From NCBI GenBank assembly GCA_965234325.1, contig OZ248407.1:124001-188000 (forward strand): DNA of 64,000 bases. Direction: 5' to 3'. Of the stretch, positions 16,932-25,193 are shown one piece after another. A program made the position numbers and the translations under genes. The DNA is from Limnohabitans kasalickyi (GTDB lineage Bacteria > Pseudomonadota > Gammaproteobacteria > Burkholderiales > Burkholderiaceae_C). Below the pieces are notes generated by a model. It was not told where the DNA came from. It searched no databases and saw only the letters and a program-made list of their open reading frames with translations. The number at the start of each line of letters is the position of its first letter. Positions within the stretch are counted from its first letter, which is position 1.

Positions 16932-17555
16932 TTAACGCGAATACAGTTCGACGATCAGCGATTCGTTGATGTCGGCTGCAAATTCATCACGGTCAGGTGA
17001 CTTCTTGAAAGTACCTTCTGCTTTTTCTGCATTCACTTCGACCCAAGCAGGCATGCCCACTTGTTTGGCCAACTCGAGGGCTTCCAAAACACGACCTTGC
17101 TTCTTGGACTTTTCACGGACAGCAATCACGTCGCCAGCTTTGACCAAGTATGAAGGTATGTTCACTTGATTACCGTTAACAGTAATCGCCTTGTGAGACA
17201 CCAATTGACGTGCTTCAGCGCGTGTTGAGCCAAAGCCCATGCGGTACACCACGTTGTCCAAGCGAGACTCGAGGATGAACAACAAGCTAGCGCCTGTGTT
17301 GCCCTTTTGACGGTCTGCTTGAGCGAAGTAACGGCGGAACTGTCGCTCCAAGACACCGTACATACGCTTGACTTTTTGTTTTTCGCGCAATTGCAAACCG
17401 TAGTCAGACGTACGTTGACCAGAAGTGCGGCCGTGTTGACCTGGCTTTGTGTCGAATTTGGACTTGTCAGCGATTGAGCGACGTGCGCTCTTCAAAAACA
17501 GGTCAGTGCCTTCACGGCGTGAGAGTTTGGCCTTGGGGCCTAGGTAACGTGCCAC
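16932..17555 (-). CDS. rpsD: 30S ribosomal protein S4
   Basis: 207 residues: ARYLGPKAKLSRREGTDLFLKS at the start, and an S4 domain with SRLDNVVYRMGFGSTRAEARQLVSH. It is a primary 16S rRNA binder that in many bacteria also represses its own operon. The start codon is GTG, with AAGGA suitably placed upstream. The N-terminal region has no zinc-binding cysteines, so this is the zinc-free S4 type. Confidence 0.98.
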   Translation of the reverse strand: MARYLGPKAKLSRREGTDLFLKSARRSIADKSKFDTKPGQHGRTSGQRTSDYGLQLREKQKVKRMYGVLERQFRRYFAQADRQKGNTGASLLFILESRLDNVVYRMGFGSTRAEARQLVSHKAITVNGNQVNIPSYLVKAGDVIAVREKSKKQGRVLEALELAKQVGMPAWVEVNAEKAEGTFKKSPDRDEFAADINESLIVELYSR

Positions 17556-17580
17556 TTGAAATTCCTTCTTTAATCATCTG

Positions 17581-17621
17581 CTCACAAAAAGTGAGGAGCC
17601 GCTGGTAGTGATACCAGCGGC
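17581..17621 (-). repeat. Two back-to-back hairpins between rpsK and rpsD
   Basis: CTCAC/GTGAG with an A5 loop (17581-17595) is followed at once by a perfect ten-bp stem GCCGCTGGTA/TACCAGCGGC with a four-base loop (17598-17621). They occupy the 100-base gap between rpsK and rpsD. Neither has a U-tract. Likely roles are RNA processing or an S4-responsive translational element; this is inference. Confidence 0.55.
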
Positions 17622-17655
17622 GGTGGGCTTGTGGTTAACAATAAAGCGCGAACGC

Positions 17656-18057
17656 TTAGATGCGACGACGCTTCTGTGGACGGCAGCCGTTGTGCGGCAC
17701 GGGTGTCACGTCAGCAATCGAATTGATGCGAATACCCAACGCAGCCAAAGCACGCACTGAAGATTCACGACCAGGACCTGGACCTTTGATTTCCACATCC
17801 AGGTTTTTGATACCTTGGTCAACTGCAGCGCGGCCAGCCACTTCAGATGCTACTTGAGCAGCAAATGGGGTTGACTTGCGTGAGCCTTTGAAACCTTGAC
17901 CACCTGACGACGCCCATGACAAGGCATTGCCTTGGCGATCGGTGATCGTGATGATGGTGTTATTGAACGAAGCGTGCACGTGTGCAATGCCATCGGCAAT
18001 ATTTTTACGAACTTTTTTACGAACGCGTGATGCTGCGCCGCTAGGTGATTTAGCCAT
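17656..18057 (-). CDS. rpsK: 30S ribosomal protein S11
   Basis: 133 residues with the uS11 core: HVHASFNNTIITITDRQGN, WASSGGQGFKGSRKSTPFAAQ and GPGPGRESSVRAL, ending PHNGCRPQKRRRI. It sits on the 30S platform near the mRNA exit. It lies 18 bases after rpsM in the alpha operon. Confidence 0.98.
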   Translation of the reverse strand: MAKSPSGAASRVRKKVRKNIADGIAHVHASFNNTIITITDRQGNALSWASSGGQGFKGSRKSTPFAAQVASEVAGRAAVDQGIKNLDVEIKGPGPGRESSVRALAALGIRINSIADVTPVPHNGCRPQKRRRI

Positions 18058-18075
18058 TGTTCTGCCTCAATCCTG

Positions 18076-18441
18076 TTATTTCTTCAACGCTTGGGCTGCT
18101 TTACGCGGACCCTTACGTGTGCGTGCGTTGGTACGCGTACGCTGACCACGCATGGGCAGACCACGGCGGTGACGGAAACCACGGTAGCAACCGATGTCCA
18201 TCAAACGCTTGATGTTCATGGTCGTTTCACGACGCAAGTCGCCTTCGATCGTGAACTCAGCGATCTGGTCACGGATCTTTTCGAGGTCCGAGTCAGTCAG
18301 ATCTTTGATCTTTTTTGCGTAATCAATGCCACATGCTTCGCAAATTTTGCGAGCGCGTGTACGACCAATACCGAAAATCGATGTCAAACCGATCTCAGCG
18401 TGTTTGTGCGGCGGAATGTTAATGCCAGCGATACGTGCCAT
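18076..18441 (-). CDS. rpsM: 30S ribosomal protein S13
   Basis: 121 residues: ARIAGINIPPHKHAEIGLTSIFGIG with the helix-hairpin-helix, and the C-terminal RGLPMRGQRTRTNARTRKG. It contacts tRNA and forms bridges to the 50S subunit. It is the first alpha-operon gene, 25 bases after rpmJ. Confidence 0.98.
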   Translation of the reverse strand: MARIAGINIPPHKHAEIGLTSIFGIGRTRARKICEACGIDYAKKIKDLTDSDLEKIRDQIAEFTIEGDLRRETTMNIKRLMDIGCYRGFRHRRGLPMRGQRTRTNARTRKGPRKAAQALKK

Positions 18442-18466
18442 ATGCGTCCTCTTTAAACCAGTTCAA

Positions 18467-18580
18467 TCAGCCTTGACGCTGTTTGTGGCGTGGATCTGTA
18501 CAGATCACACGAACCACGCCCTTGCGGCGGATGATTTTGCAGTTGCGGCAAATTTTCTTGACCGAAGCCGAAACTCTCAT
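18467..18580 (-). CDS. rpmJ: 50S ribosomal protein L36
   Basis: A 37-residue protein found by translating the gap between secY and rpsM: it starts MRVSASVKKICRNCK and ends RHKQRQG. Zinc ligands Cys11, Cys14, Cys27 and His32 are present, so this is the zinc-binding C+ form. There is no room for infA between secY and rpmJ, so initiation factor 1 must be encoded elsewhere. Confidence 0.97.
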   Translation of the reverse strand: MRVSASVKKICRNCKIIRRKGVVRVICTDPRHKQRQG

Positions 18581-18648
18581 TTCATTCTCCTAAAACTCAA
18601 TTTTACCCCACCCCCATCAAAGGGATGAGACACCTTTTTTCCGGTTCT

Positions 18649-19965
18649 TCAACCGAGCGTTGTTTTGAAACTGGCCTTTTTAAGCAGTGAGTCATACTGC
18701 TGGCTCATCATGTAGTTCTGCACCTGAGCCATAAAGTCCATGGTGACAACCACAATAATCAACAACGAAGTTCCACCGAAGTAAAACGGGACGTTGTATT
18801 TCAAAATTAAAAACTCGGGCAACAAGCATACAAACGTGATGTACACAGCACCGGCTAAGGTGAGTCGAACCAAAATTTTGTCAATGTACTTGGCGGTGTG
18901 ATCGCCTGGACGGATTCCAGGAACAAAAGCACCGCTTTTCTTCAAGTTGTCTGCAGTTTCGCGGCTATTGAATACCAAAGCAGTGTAGAAGAAGCAGAAG
19001 AAAACAATTGCTGCTGCGTACAACATCACATAGACAGGCTGGCCCGGTGCCAATGCGGCAGAGATATCTTTCAGCCAAACCATGCTGTCGCCGGAACTGA
19101 ACCAGCTAACTACAGTTGCAGGCAAAAGAATGATCGATGAAGCGAAGATGGGAGGAATCACACCTGCCATGTTCAGCTTCAGTGGCAAGTGCGATGACTG
19201 ACCACCATAAACTTTATTACCAACTTGGCGACGCGCATAGTTCACCAAAATCTTGCGTTGACCGCGCTCAACAAAGACGACCAGATAAGTCACCATCGAT
19301 ACGACGACAACAATCAACAGCGCAATCAGAATGCTCATCGCGCCAGTGCGGACTAACTCAAGAAGACCGCCAATAGAACTGGGCAATCCTGCAGCAATGC
19401 CAGCGAAAATCAGAATAGAAATTCCGTTGCCTAAACCTCGCTCGGTGATTTGTTCACCCAACCACATCAAAAACATGGTGCCGGCTGTCAAGCTGACCAT
19501 CGCAGTGATGCGAAAACCAAAACCAGGCACATTCACCAACCCTGCAGAAGCCTCTAAGGCCAATGCAATACCCATAGACTGGAATAAAGCCAGCCCCAGA
19601 GTGCCGTAGCGTGTGAATTGTGTGATCTTGCGACGTCCCGCTTCGCCTTCCTTCTTGAGCTGCTCCAAAGATGGCAGCACATAGGTCAGCAACTGCATGA
19701 TGATCGATGCAGAGATGTAAGGCATGATGCCCAATGCGAACACGGTGAAGCGCGACAGAGCGCCGCCCGAGAACATATTGAACAAACTCAAAATGCCGCC
19801 CTGCTGACCATTGAACAGCTGTTGAAGCTGGTTTGGATCAATGCCGGGCACAGGAATGTGCGCACCCACACGGTAAACGACCAAGGCCAGCAGCAAAAAG
19901 ATCAGTCGGCGACGCAAGTCCCCGAACTTATCAGAATTACCGCCCGATGATGGATTCGTTGCCAC
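18649..19965 (-). CDS. secY: Protein translocase subunit SecY
   Basis: A 438-residue ten-helix channel subunit of the Sec translocon. Visible family segments are FGDLRRRLIFLLLALVVYRVGAHIPVPGID at the N-terminus, the plug region after it, the cytoplasmic loop VVFVERGQRKILVNYARRQVG and the C-terminal MSQQYDSLLKK. The start is GTG, with AGGAA upstream. It follows rplO by 25 bases at the end of the spc operon. Confidence 0.98.
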   Translation of the reverse strand: MATNPSSGGNSDKFGDLRRRLIFLLLALVVYRVGAHIPVPGIDPNQLQQLFNGQQGGILSLFNMFSGGALSRFTVFALGIMPYISASIIMQLLTYVLPSLEQLKKEGEAGRRKITQFTRYGTLGLALFQSMGIALALEASAGLVNVPGFGFRITAMVSLTAGTMFLMWLGEQITERGLGNGISILIFAGIAAGLPSSIGGLLELVRTGAMSILIALLIVVVVSMVTYLVVFVERGQRKILVNYARRQVGNKVYGGQSSHLPLKLNMAGVIPPIFASSIILLPATVVSWFSSGDSMVWLKDISAALAPGQPVYVMLYAAAIVFFCFFYTALVFNSRETADNLKKSGAFVPGIRPGDHTAKYIDKILVRLTLAGAVYITFVCLLPEFLILKYNVPFYFGGTSLLIIVVVTMDFMAQVQNYMMSQQYDSLLKKASFKTTLG

Positions 19966-19990
19966 GGAGTGCTATTCCTAATAAGTTGAC

Positions 19991-20422
19991 TTAAGCGACA
20001 GTGCCGCCAGCAGCTTCAATTGCGGCCTTAGCACCAGCAGTGGCACCAATACCATTCAATTTCACAGCTTTTGTCAATTCGCCCGTTTTGACGACTTTGA
20101 CAACGCGTGCAATGTGAGCGACCAAACCGGCTTCTTTCAAGCTGTTCATGTCAACTTCAGCGGCACCCAATTGCTCGAGTGCTGCCAATGTCACTTCAGC
20201 GTTGTACTTCAAAGTTGTTGACTTGAAGCCGCGCTTAGGCAAGCGACGTTGCAAAGGCATTTGACCGCCTTCAAAACCAACTTTGTGGTAGCCACCTGAA
20301 CGCGACTTTTGACCTTTGTGGCCACGGCCGGCAGTTTTGCCAAGGCCGGAGCCAATACCGCGACCGACACGACGCTTGGCATGTTTAGCGCCAGGTGCGT
20401 GTTTGATGTTATTGAGTTCCAT
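19991..20422 (-). CDS. rplO: 50S ribosomal protein L15
   Basis: 143 residues starting MELNNIKHAPGAKHAKRRVG, with the extended glycine/arginine-rich N-terminal arm (GRGIGSGLGKTAGRGHKGQ) that penetrates the 50S core. An upstream in-frame TTG is ignored in favour of this ATG, which has AAAGG before it. It starts nine bases after rpmD. Confidence 0.97.
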   Translation of the reverse strand: MELNNIKHAPGAKHAKRRVGRGIGSGLGKTAGRGHKGQKSRSGGYHKVGFEGGQMPLQRRLPKRGFKSTTLKYNAEVTLAALEQLGAAEVDMNSLKEAGLVAHIARVVKVVKTGELTKAVKLNGIGATAGAKAAIEAAGGTVA

Positions 20423-20431
20423 CTTCAACCT

Positions 20432-20614
20432 TTACAGCACTTTGACCAGATAACTGATCTTGTTAATCATGCCGCGCACCTCTGGGGTGTCTTGCAACTC
20501 GCTCACAGAATTGAGCTTGCGCAAACCCAAACCACGAACGGTGGCTCGGTGCGATTCTTTGGTGCCAATTGGGCTGCGAACCAATTGGATTTTCACTGTT
20601 TGTTGGGTAGTCAT
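20432..20614 (-). CDS. rpmD: 50S ribosomal protein L30
   Basis: 60 residues, MTTQQTVKIQLVRSPIGTKESHRATVRGLGL, the full bacterial uL30. The ATG used has GGAG eight bases upstream; an earlier in-frame start would add MEHS without family support. It lies 14 bases after rpsE. Confidence 0.97.
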   Translation of the reverse strand: MTTQQTVKIQLVRSPIGTKESHRATVRGLGLRKLNSVSELQDTPEVRGMINKISYLVKVL

Positions 20615-20628
20615 TGAATGCTCCAAGA

Positions 20629-21147
20629 TTAGGCGAAGATGTCTTCGACGGTCTTGCCACGCTTTGCTGCCACTTCCGAAGCAGTTGTTGCGTTGTTCAA
20701 GGCATCCAAAGTCGCACGAACCATGTTGTATGGGTTCGACGTACCATGACTCTTCGCCACGATATCGGTGATTCCCATGACTTCAAACACAGCGCGCATT
20801 GGACCGCCCGCAATGATGCCGGTACCCTTGGGTGCTGGAATCATCATGACGTTTGCGGCACCATGGTGGCCATGCACCTTGTGGTGGATCGTGCCGTTTT
20901 TCAACGACACTTTTGTCATGTTGCGACGGGCTTCTTCCATCGCTTTTTGCACAGCAGCTGGCACTTCTTTCGACTTGCCTTTGCCCATGCCAACGCGGCC
21001 ATCGCCATCACCCACAACGGTCAAGGCCGCAAAACCGAGAATACGGCCGCCCTTCACCACTTTGGTAACGCGGTTCACCGCGATCATTTTTTCGCGCAGT
21101 CCGTCTTCTGGACCGTCACCTTGCGTTTTAGCTTGAAATTTAGCCAT
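20629..21147 (-). CDS. rpsE: 30S ribosomal protein S5
   Basis: 172 residues: DGLREKMIAVNRVTKVVKGGRILGFAALTVVGDGDGRVGMGKGKSKEVP, then HGHHGAANVMMIPAPKGTGIIAGGPMRAVFE. It helps accuracy and mRNA helicase action at the 30S entry site. It lies in the spc operon. Confidence 0.98.
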   Translation of the reverse strand: MAKFQAKTQGDGPEDGLREKMIAVNRVTKVVKGGRILGFAALTVVGDGDGRVGMGKGKSKEVPAAVQKAMEEARRNMTKVSLKNGTIHHKVHGHHGAANVMMIPAPKGTGIIAGGPMRAVFEVMGITDIVAKSHGTSNPYNMVRATLDALNNATTASEVAAKRGKTVEDIFA

Positions 21148-21165
21148 TTGTAATTTCCAATTCGA

Positions 21166-21531
21166 TTAGAACTGCAAGCCAGCTTCGCGGGCTGCATCGG
21201 CCAAAGCCTTGACGCGACCGTGATAAGCGAAACCGGAGCGATCAAACGCAACCTTTTCAACGCCAGCAGCTTTTGCTTTTTCAGCAATCAGCTTACCGAT
21301 CACTTGTGCAGCATTGACGTTGCCGCCCTTGCCTGTAGCGCCCAGCGCTGTGCGCACATCGGCTTCGGCCGTAGATGCTGTTGCCAACACTTTCGTGCCA
21401 CAACCAGAAATCACGCTGGCATAAATGTGCAAATTGGTGCGGTTCACCATCAAACGCGCCACGCCTTGATTGGCGATACGGATGCGAGTTTGACGTGCCC
21501 GGCGAAGACGCTGCTCTTTTTTGGTCAACAT
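21166..21531 (-). CDS. rplR: 50S ribosomal protein L18
   Basis: 121 residues; the 5S-rRNA-binding protein uL18. MLTKKEQRLRRARQTRIRIANQG is the basic N-terminus, and FDRSGFAYHGRVKALADAAREAGLQF is the conserved end. It lies between rpsE and rplF. Confidence 0.98.
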   Translation of the reverse strand: MLTKKEQRLRRARQTRIRIANQGVARLMVNRTNLHIYASVISGCGTKVLATASTAEADVRTALGATGKGGNVNAAQVIGKLIAEKAKAAGVEKVAFDRSGFAYHGRVKALADAAREAGLQF

Positions 21532-21542
21532 GGTGCAGCTCC

Positions 21543-22076
21543 TTATTTCTTCTTGGTCTCTTTGATCGTGATCTTCTCATCCGAATAACGGATGCCTTTG
21601 CCTTTGTAAGGCTCAGGGGGACGAATCGCACGAATCTCAGCGGCCACTTGGCCCACGCGTTGACGGTCAGCACCTTTGATGATGATTTCCGTAGCAGCAG
21701 GCGTTTCAACCTTGATGCCTTCAGGCATGTCTTTGTTCACGGGGTGAGAAAAACCCACCGCCAAGTTGAGCTTGGTACCTTGCGCAGCGGCTTTGTAGCC
21801 CACGCCGACCAACAGCAACTTCTTCTCAAAGCCCTTTGTCACACCGGTCACCATGTTGTTGACCAACTGGCGCAATGTGCCGCTCATGGCATTTGCTTCA
21901 CGTGAATCGTCAACTGGCGTGAATGACACTTGACCAGCTTCGTTGACAACCTTCACCAACGCGTGAGAAGCAACCGACAGCGCGCCGCCGGTACCTTTGA
22001 CACTGATGAGCTGGCTGTTAATTGACACATCCACACCTTGGGGGACGGTCACAGGCATTTTTCCTACTCGGGACAT
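21543..22076 (-). CDS. rplF: 50S ribosomal protein L6
   Basis: 177 residues: MSRVGKMPVTVPQGVDV at the start and RPPEPYKGKGIRYSDEKITIKETKKK at the C-terminus, the uL6 signature that lies near the GTPase-associated centre. It lies in the spc operon, 24 bases after rpsH. Confidence 0.98.
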   Translation of the reverse strand: MSRVGKMPVTVPQGVDVSINSQLISVKGTGGALSVASHALVKVVNEAGQVSFTPVDDSREANAMSGTLRQLVNNMVTGVTKGFEKKLLLVGVGYKAAAQGTKLNLAVGFSHPVNKDMPEGIKVETPAATEIIIKGADRQRVGQVAAEIRAIRPPEPYKGKGIRYSDEKITIKETKKK

Positions 22077-22100
22077 TTCAGTCTTTCCTTTAGGCTGCGG

Positions 22101-22496
22101 TTAAGCGACGTAGCACAACACTTCGCCACCGACACCGGTAGCGCGCGCTTTGCGATCTGTCATCACGCCCTGGGGCGTCGTCACGATAGCAACACCCAAG
22201 CCATTCATGACTTGTGGAATAGCATCGCAGCCTTTGTAAACGCGCAAACCAGGACGGCTCACACGCTCAATACGCTCAATCACTGGGCGACCTGCGTAGT
22301 ACTTGAGAGTAATCTCAAGCTCAGTCTTGCCAGCGTCTTTTTTAATTTGAAAACCGTCGATGTAGCCTTCGTCTTTCAGCACTTGCGCGATAGCAATCTT
22401 CACTTTAGAAGAAGGCACCATCACAGTGGGCTTGGCCACCATTTGCGCATTGCGAATACGAGTCAGCAAGTCGGCGATTGGATCACTCATGCTCAT
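22101..22496 (-). CDS. rpsH: 30S ribosomal protein S8
   Basis: 131 residues: MSMSDPIADLLTRIRNAQMV, ending GLGVAIVTTPQGVMTDRKARATGVGGEVLCYVA. S8 is a primary 16S binder and in many bacteria a translational repressor of the spc operon acting at rplE. AGGAG eight bases before the first ATG supports that start over the ATG two codons later. Confidence 0.98.
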   Translation of the reverse strand: MSMSDPIADLLTRIRNAQMVAKPTVMVPSSKVKIAIAQVLKDEGYIDGFQIKKDAGKTELEITLKYYAGRPVIERIERVSRPGLRVYKGCDAIPQVMNGLGVAIVTTPQGVMTDRKARATGVGGEVLCYVA

Positions 22497-22513
22497 GTTG
22501 AATCTCCTGCCTT

Positions 22514-22819
22514 TTACCAGCTGGCTTTAGTGATGCCGGGAATGTTGCCCTGGAAGGCTAATTCACGGATCTTGGCTCGGCCGAGGCCAAATTGGCGGAA
22601 TGTCCCACGAGGACGTCCGGTGATAGCGCAACGGTTACGTTGACGTGTTGGGTTTGCGTTGCGAGGCAACTTTTGCAAACCCAAACGTGCAGCAGCGCGC
22701 TCTTCGTCGCTACGCTTGAAGTCGTTGGCAATCGCCTTCAGCTCTGCATGCTTAGCTGCAAACTTGGCAACCAGACGGTCTCGCTTGAGCTCGCGCTCGA
22801 TCAATGCTTGTTTAGCCAT
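22514..22819 (-). CDS. rpsN: 30S ribosomal protein S14 (zinc-free long form)
   Basis: 101 residues, MAKQALIERELKRDRLVAKFAAK to the end FGLGRAKIRELAFQGNIPGITKASW. The 101-residue length and lack of CxxC pairs mark the zinc-independent form. The longer open frame overlaps rplE and is discarded; the ATG at 22819 is the family start. Confidence 0.97.
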   Translation of the reverse strand: MAKQALIERELKRDRLVAKFAAKHAELKAIANDFKRSDEERAAARLGLQKLPRNANPTRQRNRCAITGRPRGTFRQFGLGRAKIRELAFQGNIPGITKASW

Positions 22820-22827
22820 GTTCGACC

Positions 22828-23367
22828 TCAGTTCTTGAACGGAAAACGGAAACCAGCGAGGAGCGCTTTGCACTCATCATCAGTCTTAGCCGTTGTCGTG
22901 ATGCTGATATTGAGGCCGCGCAGTGCGTCGACTTTGTCGTACTCAATCTCAGGGAAAATGATCTGCTCTTTAACGCCGATGTTGTAGTTACCACGACCAT
23001 CGAACGCACGACCAGAAATACCACGGAAGTCACGAACGCGAGGCAAAGCCACGGTCACGAAACGATCCAGGAATTCGTACATTTGCACGCCGCGCAATGT
23101 AACCATACAACCGATGGGCTGCTGCTCGCGAATCTTGAAGCCCGCGATCGCTTTCTTAGCCTTGGTCACCACAGGCTTTTGGCCTGCGATTTTGGCCAAA
23201 TCACTGACAGCGTTGTCCATGACTTTTTTGTCAGCGACAGCTTCGCTGACACCCATGTTCAGCGTGATTTTTGTCAAGCGCGGAACTTGCATGGGCGATG
23301 TGTAACCGAACTTAGCGGTCAACTCAGGAGCCACTTTTTCGCGATAGTGTTGTTGCAGTCGTGCCAT
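22828..23367 (-). CDS. rplE: 50S ribosomal protein L5
   Basis: 179 residues. MARLQQHYREKVAPELTAKFGY opens the protein; KITLNMGVSEAVADKKVMDNA and GVKEQIIFPEIEYDK are uL5 motifs. It binds 5S rRNA and contacts P-site tRNA. It is separated from rplX by two bases, so the two are surely coupled. Confidence 0.98.
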   Translation of the reverse strand: MARLQQHYREKVAPELTAKFGYTSPMQVPRLTKITLNMGVSEAVADKKVMDNAVSDLAKIAGQKPVVTKAKKAIAGFKIREQQPIGCMVTLRGVQMYEFLDRFVTVALPRVRDFRGISGRAFDGRGNYNIGVKEQIIFPEIEYDKVDALRGLNISITTTAKTDDECKALLAGFRFPFKN

Positions 23368-23369
23368 GC

Positions 23370-23690
23370 TTATGCCGCCTTGATTTCTTCGCCACTGGAC
23401 TTGTAGACGCGCACTTTTTTGCCGTCAGCCAGAATCTTGATAGCAACTCGATCAGCCTTGCCAGATGTCGCGTTAAAAATCGCCACATTGGACTGATGAA
23501 TTGGCATTGTTTTTTCAACGATGCCACCTTGCGTGCCAGCCATAGGGTTTGGCTTGGTGTGTTTTTTCACCAAGTTAATGCCATCAACCACCAAGTGGCT
23601 GTCATCACTGCGCAACGACACGACGCCACGCTTGCCTTTGTCACGTCCAGCGAGGACGATGACTTGGTCGCCTTTGCGAATCTTGTTCAT
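23370..23690 (-). CDS. rplX: 50S ribosomal protein L24
   Basis: 106 residues with the KOW motif near the N-terminus (MNKIRKGDQVIVLAGRDKGKRGVV). It is an assembly initiator on 23S domain I, at the exit tunnel. Second gene of the spc operon, nine bases after rplN. Confidence 0.98.
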   Translation of the reverse strand: MNKIRKGDQVIVLAGRDKGKRGVVSLRSDDSHLVVDGINLVKKHTKPNPMAGTQGGIVEKTMPIHQSNVAIFNATSGKADRVAIKILADGKKVRVYKSSGEEIKAA

Positions 23691-23699
23691 GATGTGCCC

Positions 23700-24068
23700 T
23701 TACAGAACTTCAGGAGCCAAAGACACGATCTTCATAAACTTCTCAGTACGCAACTCACGCGTGACTGGGCCGAAGATACGGGTGCCGATAGGCTCCAATT
23801 TGGCATTGAGCAAAACTGCTGCATTGCCGTCAAACTTAACGAGCGAACCGTCGCCGCGGCGAATACCCTTGGCAGTACGAACCACCACAGCACTGTAAAC
23901 CTCGCCTTTTTTGACGCGGCCACGTGGCGCAGCTTCTTTGATGCTCACTTTGATGATGTCGCCCACGCTTGCGTAGCGACGCTTCGAACCGCCGAGCACC
24001 TTGATGCACAAAACGGACTTTGCGCCGGTGTTGTCAGCGACATCTAACCGAGATTCAGTCTGGATCAT
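23700..24068 (-). CDS. rplN: 50S ribosomal protein L14
   Basis: 122 residues: MIQTESRLDVADNTGAKSVLCIKVLGG through GTRIFGPVTRELR and KIVSLAPEVL. It sits under the A-site side of the 50S subunit and is the docking site of RsfS. It is the first gene of the spc operon here, with its own promoter about 150 bases upstream instead of the usual rpsQ neighbour. Confidence 0.98.
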   Translation of the reverse strand: MIQTESRLDVADNTGAKSVLCIKVLGGSKRRYASVGDIIKVSIKEAAPRGRVKKGEVYSAVVVRTAKGIRRGDGSLVKFDGNAAVLLNAKLEPIGTRIFGPVTRELRTEKFMKIVSLAPEVL

Positions 24069-24212
24069 TTATATATTCCCAACTTGCATCAGTGCATGCA
24101 TGACTTGCGCCTTACATCCAACCGATCAGTCTTGGGCCCGTCATCCACGTCACGAACCACTCGCAACGCTTCTACTTGGGCAGATAACCCCGCTTTTTCA
24201 GCGGAGCCGCAG

Positions 24213-24242
24213 ATTATGGCACAACTATTTAGCCTGCGTCAA
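24213..24242 (-). promoter_or_regulatory. Sigma-70 promoter of the spc ribosomal operon
   Basis: On the minus strand, TTGACG (24242-24237) and CATAAT (24218-24213) are separated by 18 bases. The predicted start is near 24206, leaving a leader of about 138 bases that begins with a small CCGCT/AGCGG hairpin. The presence of a strong promoter here agrees with the absence of S10-operon genes upstream. The other half of this 240-base gap should hold the proC promoter, which I cannot place. Confidence 0.75.
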
Positions 24243-24308
24243 TTTATTTCACAAATTTTTCTCTATGCCATTTCTGCTGGCTTTCTTGTGTGCGACACAA
24301 TCATCGGC

Positions 24309-25139
24309 ATGCATGACAAAGACACTTCCCATTCGACCTTGGCCTTCATCGGCGGCGGCAACATGGCCAGCGCGATCATCGGCGGCCTGATTCACCAGGG
24401 CACCCCCGCCTCTCGCATCATCGTGATCGAGCCCTTTCAAGAAACGCGCCAACGTATCGAGCATCAATTCAACATCAAAACTTACGCATCTGCAGGCCCT
24501 GCCCTTGAAGAAGCGGGCTTGGTCGTCTGGGCTGTCAAACCCCAGGTCTTCAAAGACGCCGCCTTGTCGACAGGTATGTTTTGCAAAGACGCCCTTCATT
24601 TAAGTGTCGCAGCGGGCATTCGCAGCGACAGCATTGCCCAATGGCTGAATTCTGAGCGCATCGTACGTGCCATGCCCAACACACCCGCGTTGGTGGGTCT
24701 GGGACAAACGGGCTTGTTTGCGCGTCCTAGTGTTACAGCAGAAGACAAAGGATGGATTGAACGCATCGTTGCGACAACAGGTCAGTACCTTTGGGTCAAC
24801 GATGAAACGTTGCTCGACGCTGTGACCGCCGTCTCCGGCTCAGGCCCCGCCTACGTATTTTTCTTCATTGAAGCCATGGTGAAGGCAGGTGTTCATATGG
24901 GGTTGACCGAAGCACAAGCCCATCAACTGGCGGTCGGCACATTTGTGGGCGCCGCCGAGTTGGCGCGCAGCGCCAATGAGTCACCCACCATCTTGCGAGA
25001 GCGTGTCACATCCAAGGGCGGGACCACCTACGCAGCCATTTCGACCATGCAAGCCGCAGGTATGGCAGAACAATTTCAAGCCGCATTGCTTGCAGCCCAG
25101 CAGCGCGCCACAGAAATGGGTGATGCATTTGGCGGTTAA
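24309..25139 (+). CDS. proC: Pyrroline-5-carboxylate reductase
   Basis: 276 residues. The NAD(P)H Rossmann motif is FIGGGNMASAIIGGL; the conserved signature SGSGPAYVFFFIEAM continues to VTSKGGTT near the C-terminus. It reduces 1-pyrroline-5-carboxylate to proline, the last step of proline synthesis. The start MHDKDTSHS at 24309 matches the family length; the frame is open 225 bases further upstream but that part is a non-coding leader. No good ribosome-binding site is visible, so the start is less certain than the identity. It is divergent from the ribosomal operon. Confidence 0.93.
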   Translation: MHDKDTSHSTLAFIGGGNMASAIIGGLIHQGTPASRIIVIEPFQETRQRIEHQFNIKTYASAGPALEEAGLVVWAVKPQVFKDAALSTGMFCKDALHLSVAAGIRSDSIAQWLNSERIVRAMPNTPALVGLGQTGLFARPSVTAEDKGWIERIVATTGQYLWVNDETLLDAVTAVSGSGPAYVFFFIEAMVKAGVHMGLTEAQAHQLAVGTFVGAAELARSANESPTILRERVTSKGGTTYAAISTMQAAGMAEQFQAALLAAQQRATEMGDAFGG

Positions 25140-25193
25140 GTCGCACCAACCAATGCGACGATAATCCTTATAGCTTCTCCTCTATTTTTCATC

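Noticed and set aside
18581..18648. Possible infA between secY and rpmJ, as in Burkholderia
   Set aside because: Only 68 bases separate the two genes, too short for infA, and no remnant is visible.
20614..21153. A 179-codon plus-strand open frame opposite rpsE
   Set aside because: Antisense shadow of rpsE, with His/Phe-rich nonsense composition.
24084..24308. N-terminal extension of ProC in the same open frame
   Set aside because: It would add 75 residues without family precedent, and it overlaps the minus-strand ribosomal promoter; the ATG at 24309 gives the normal length.
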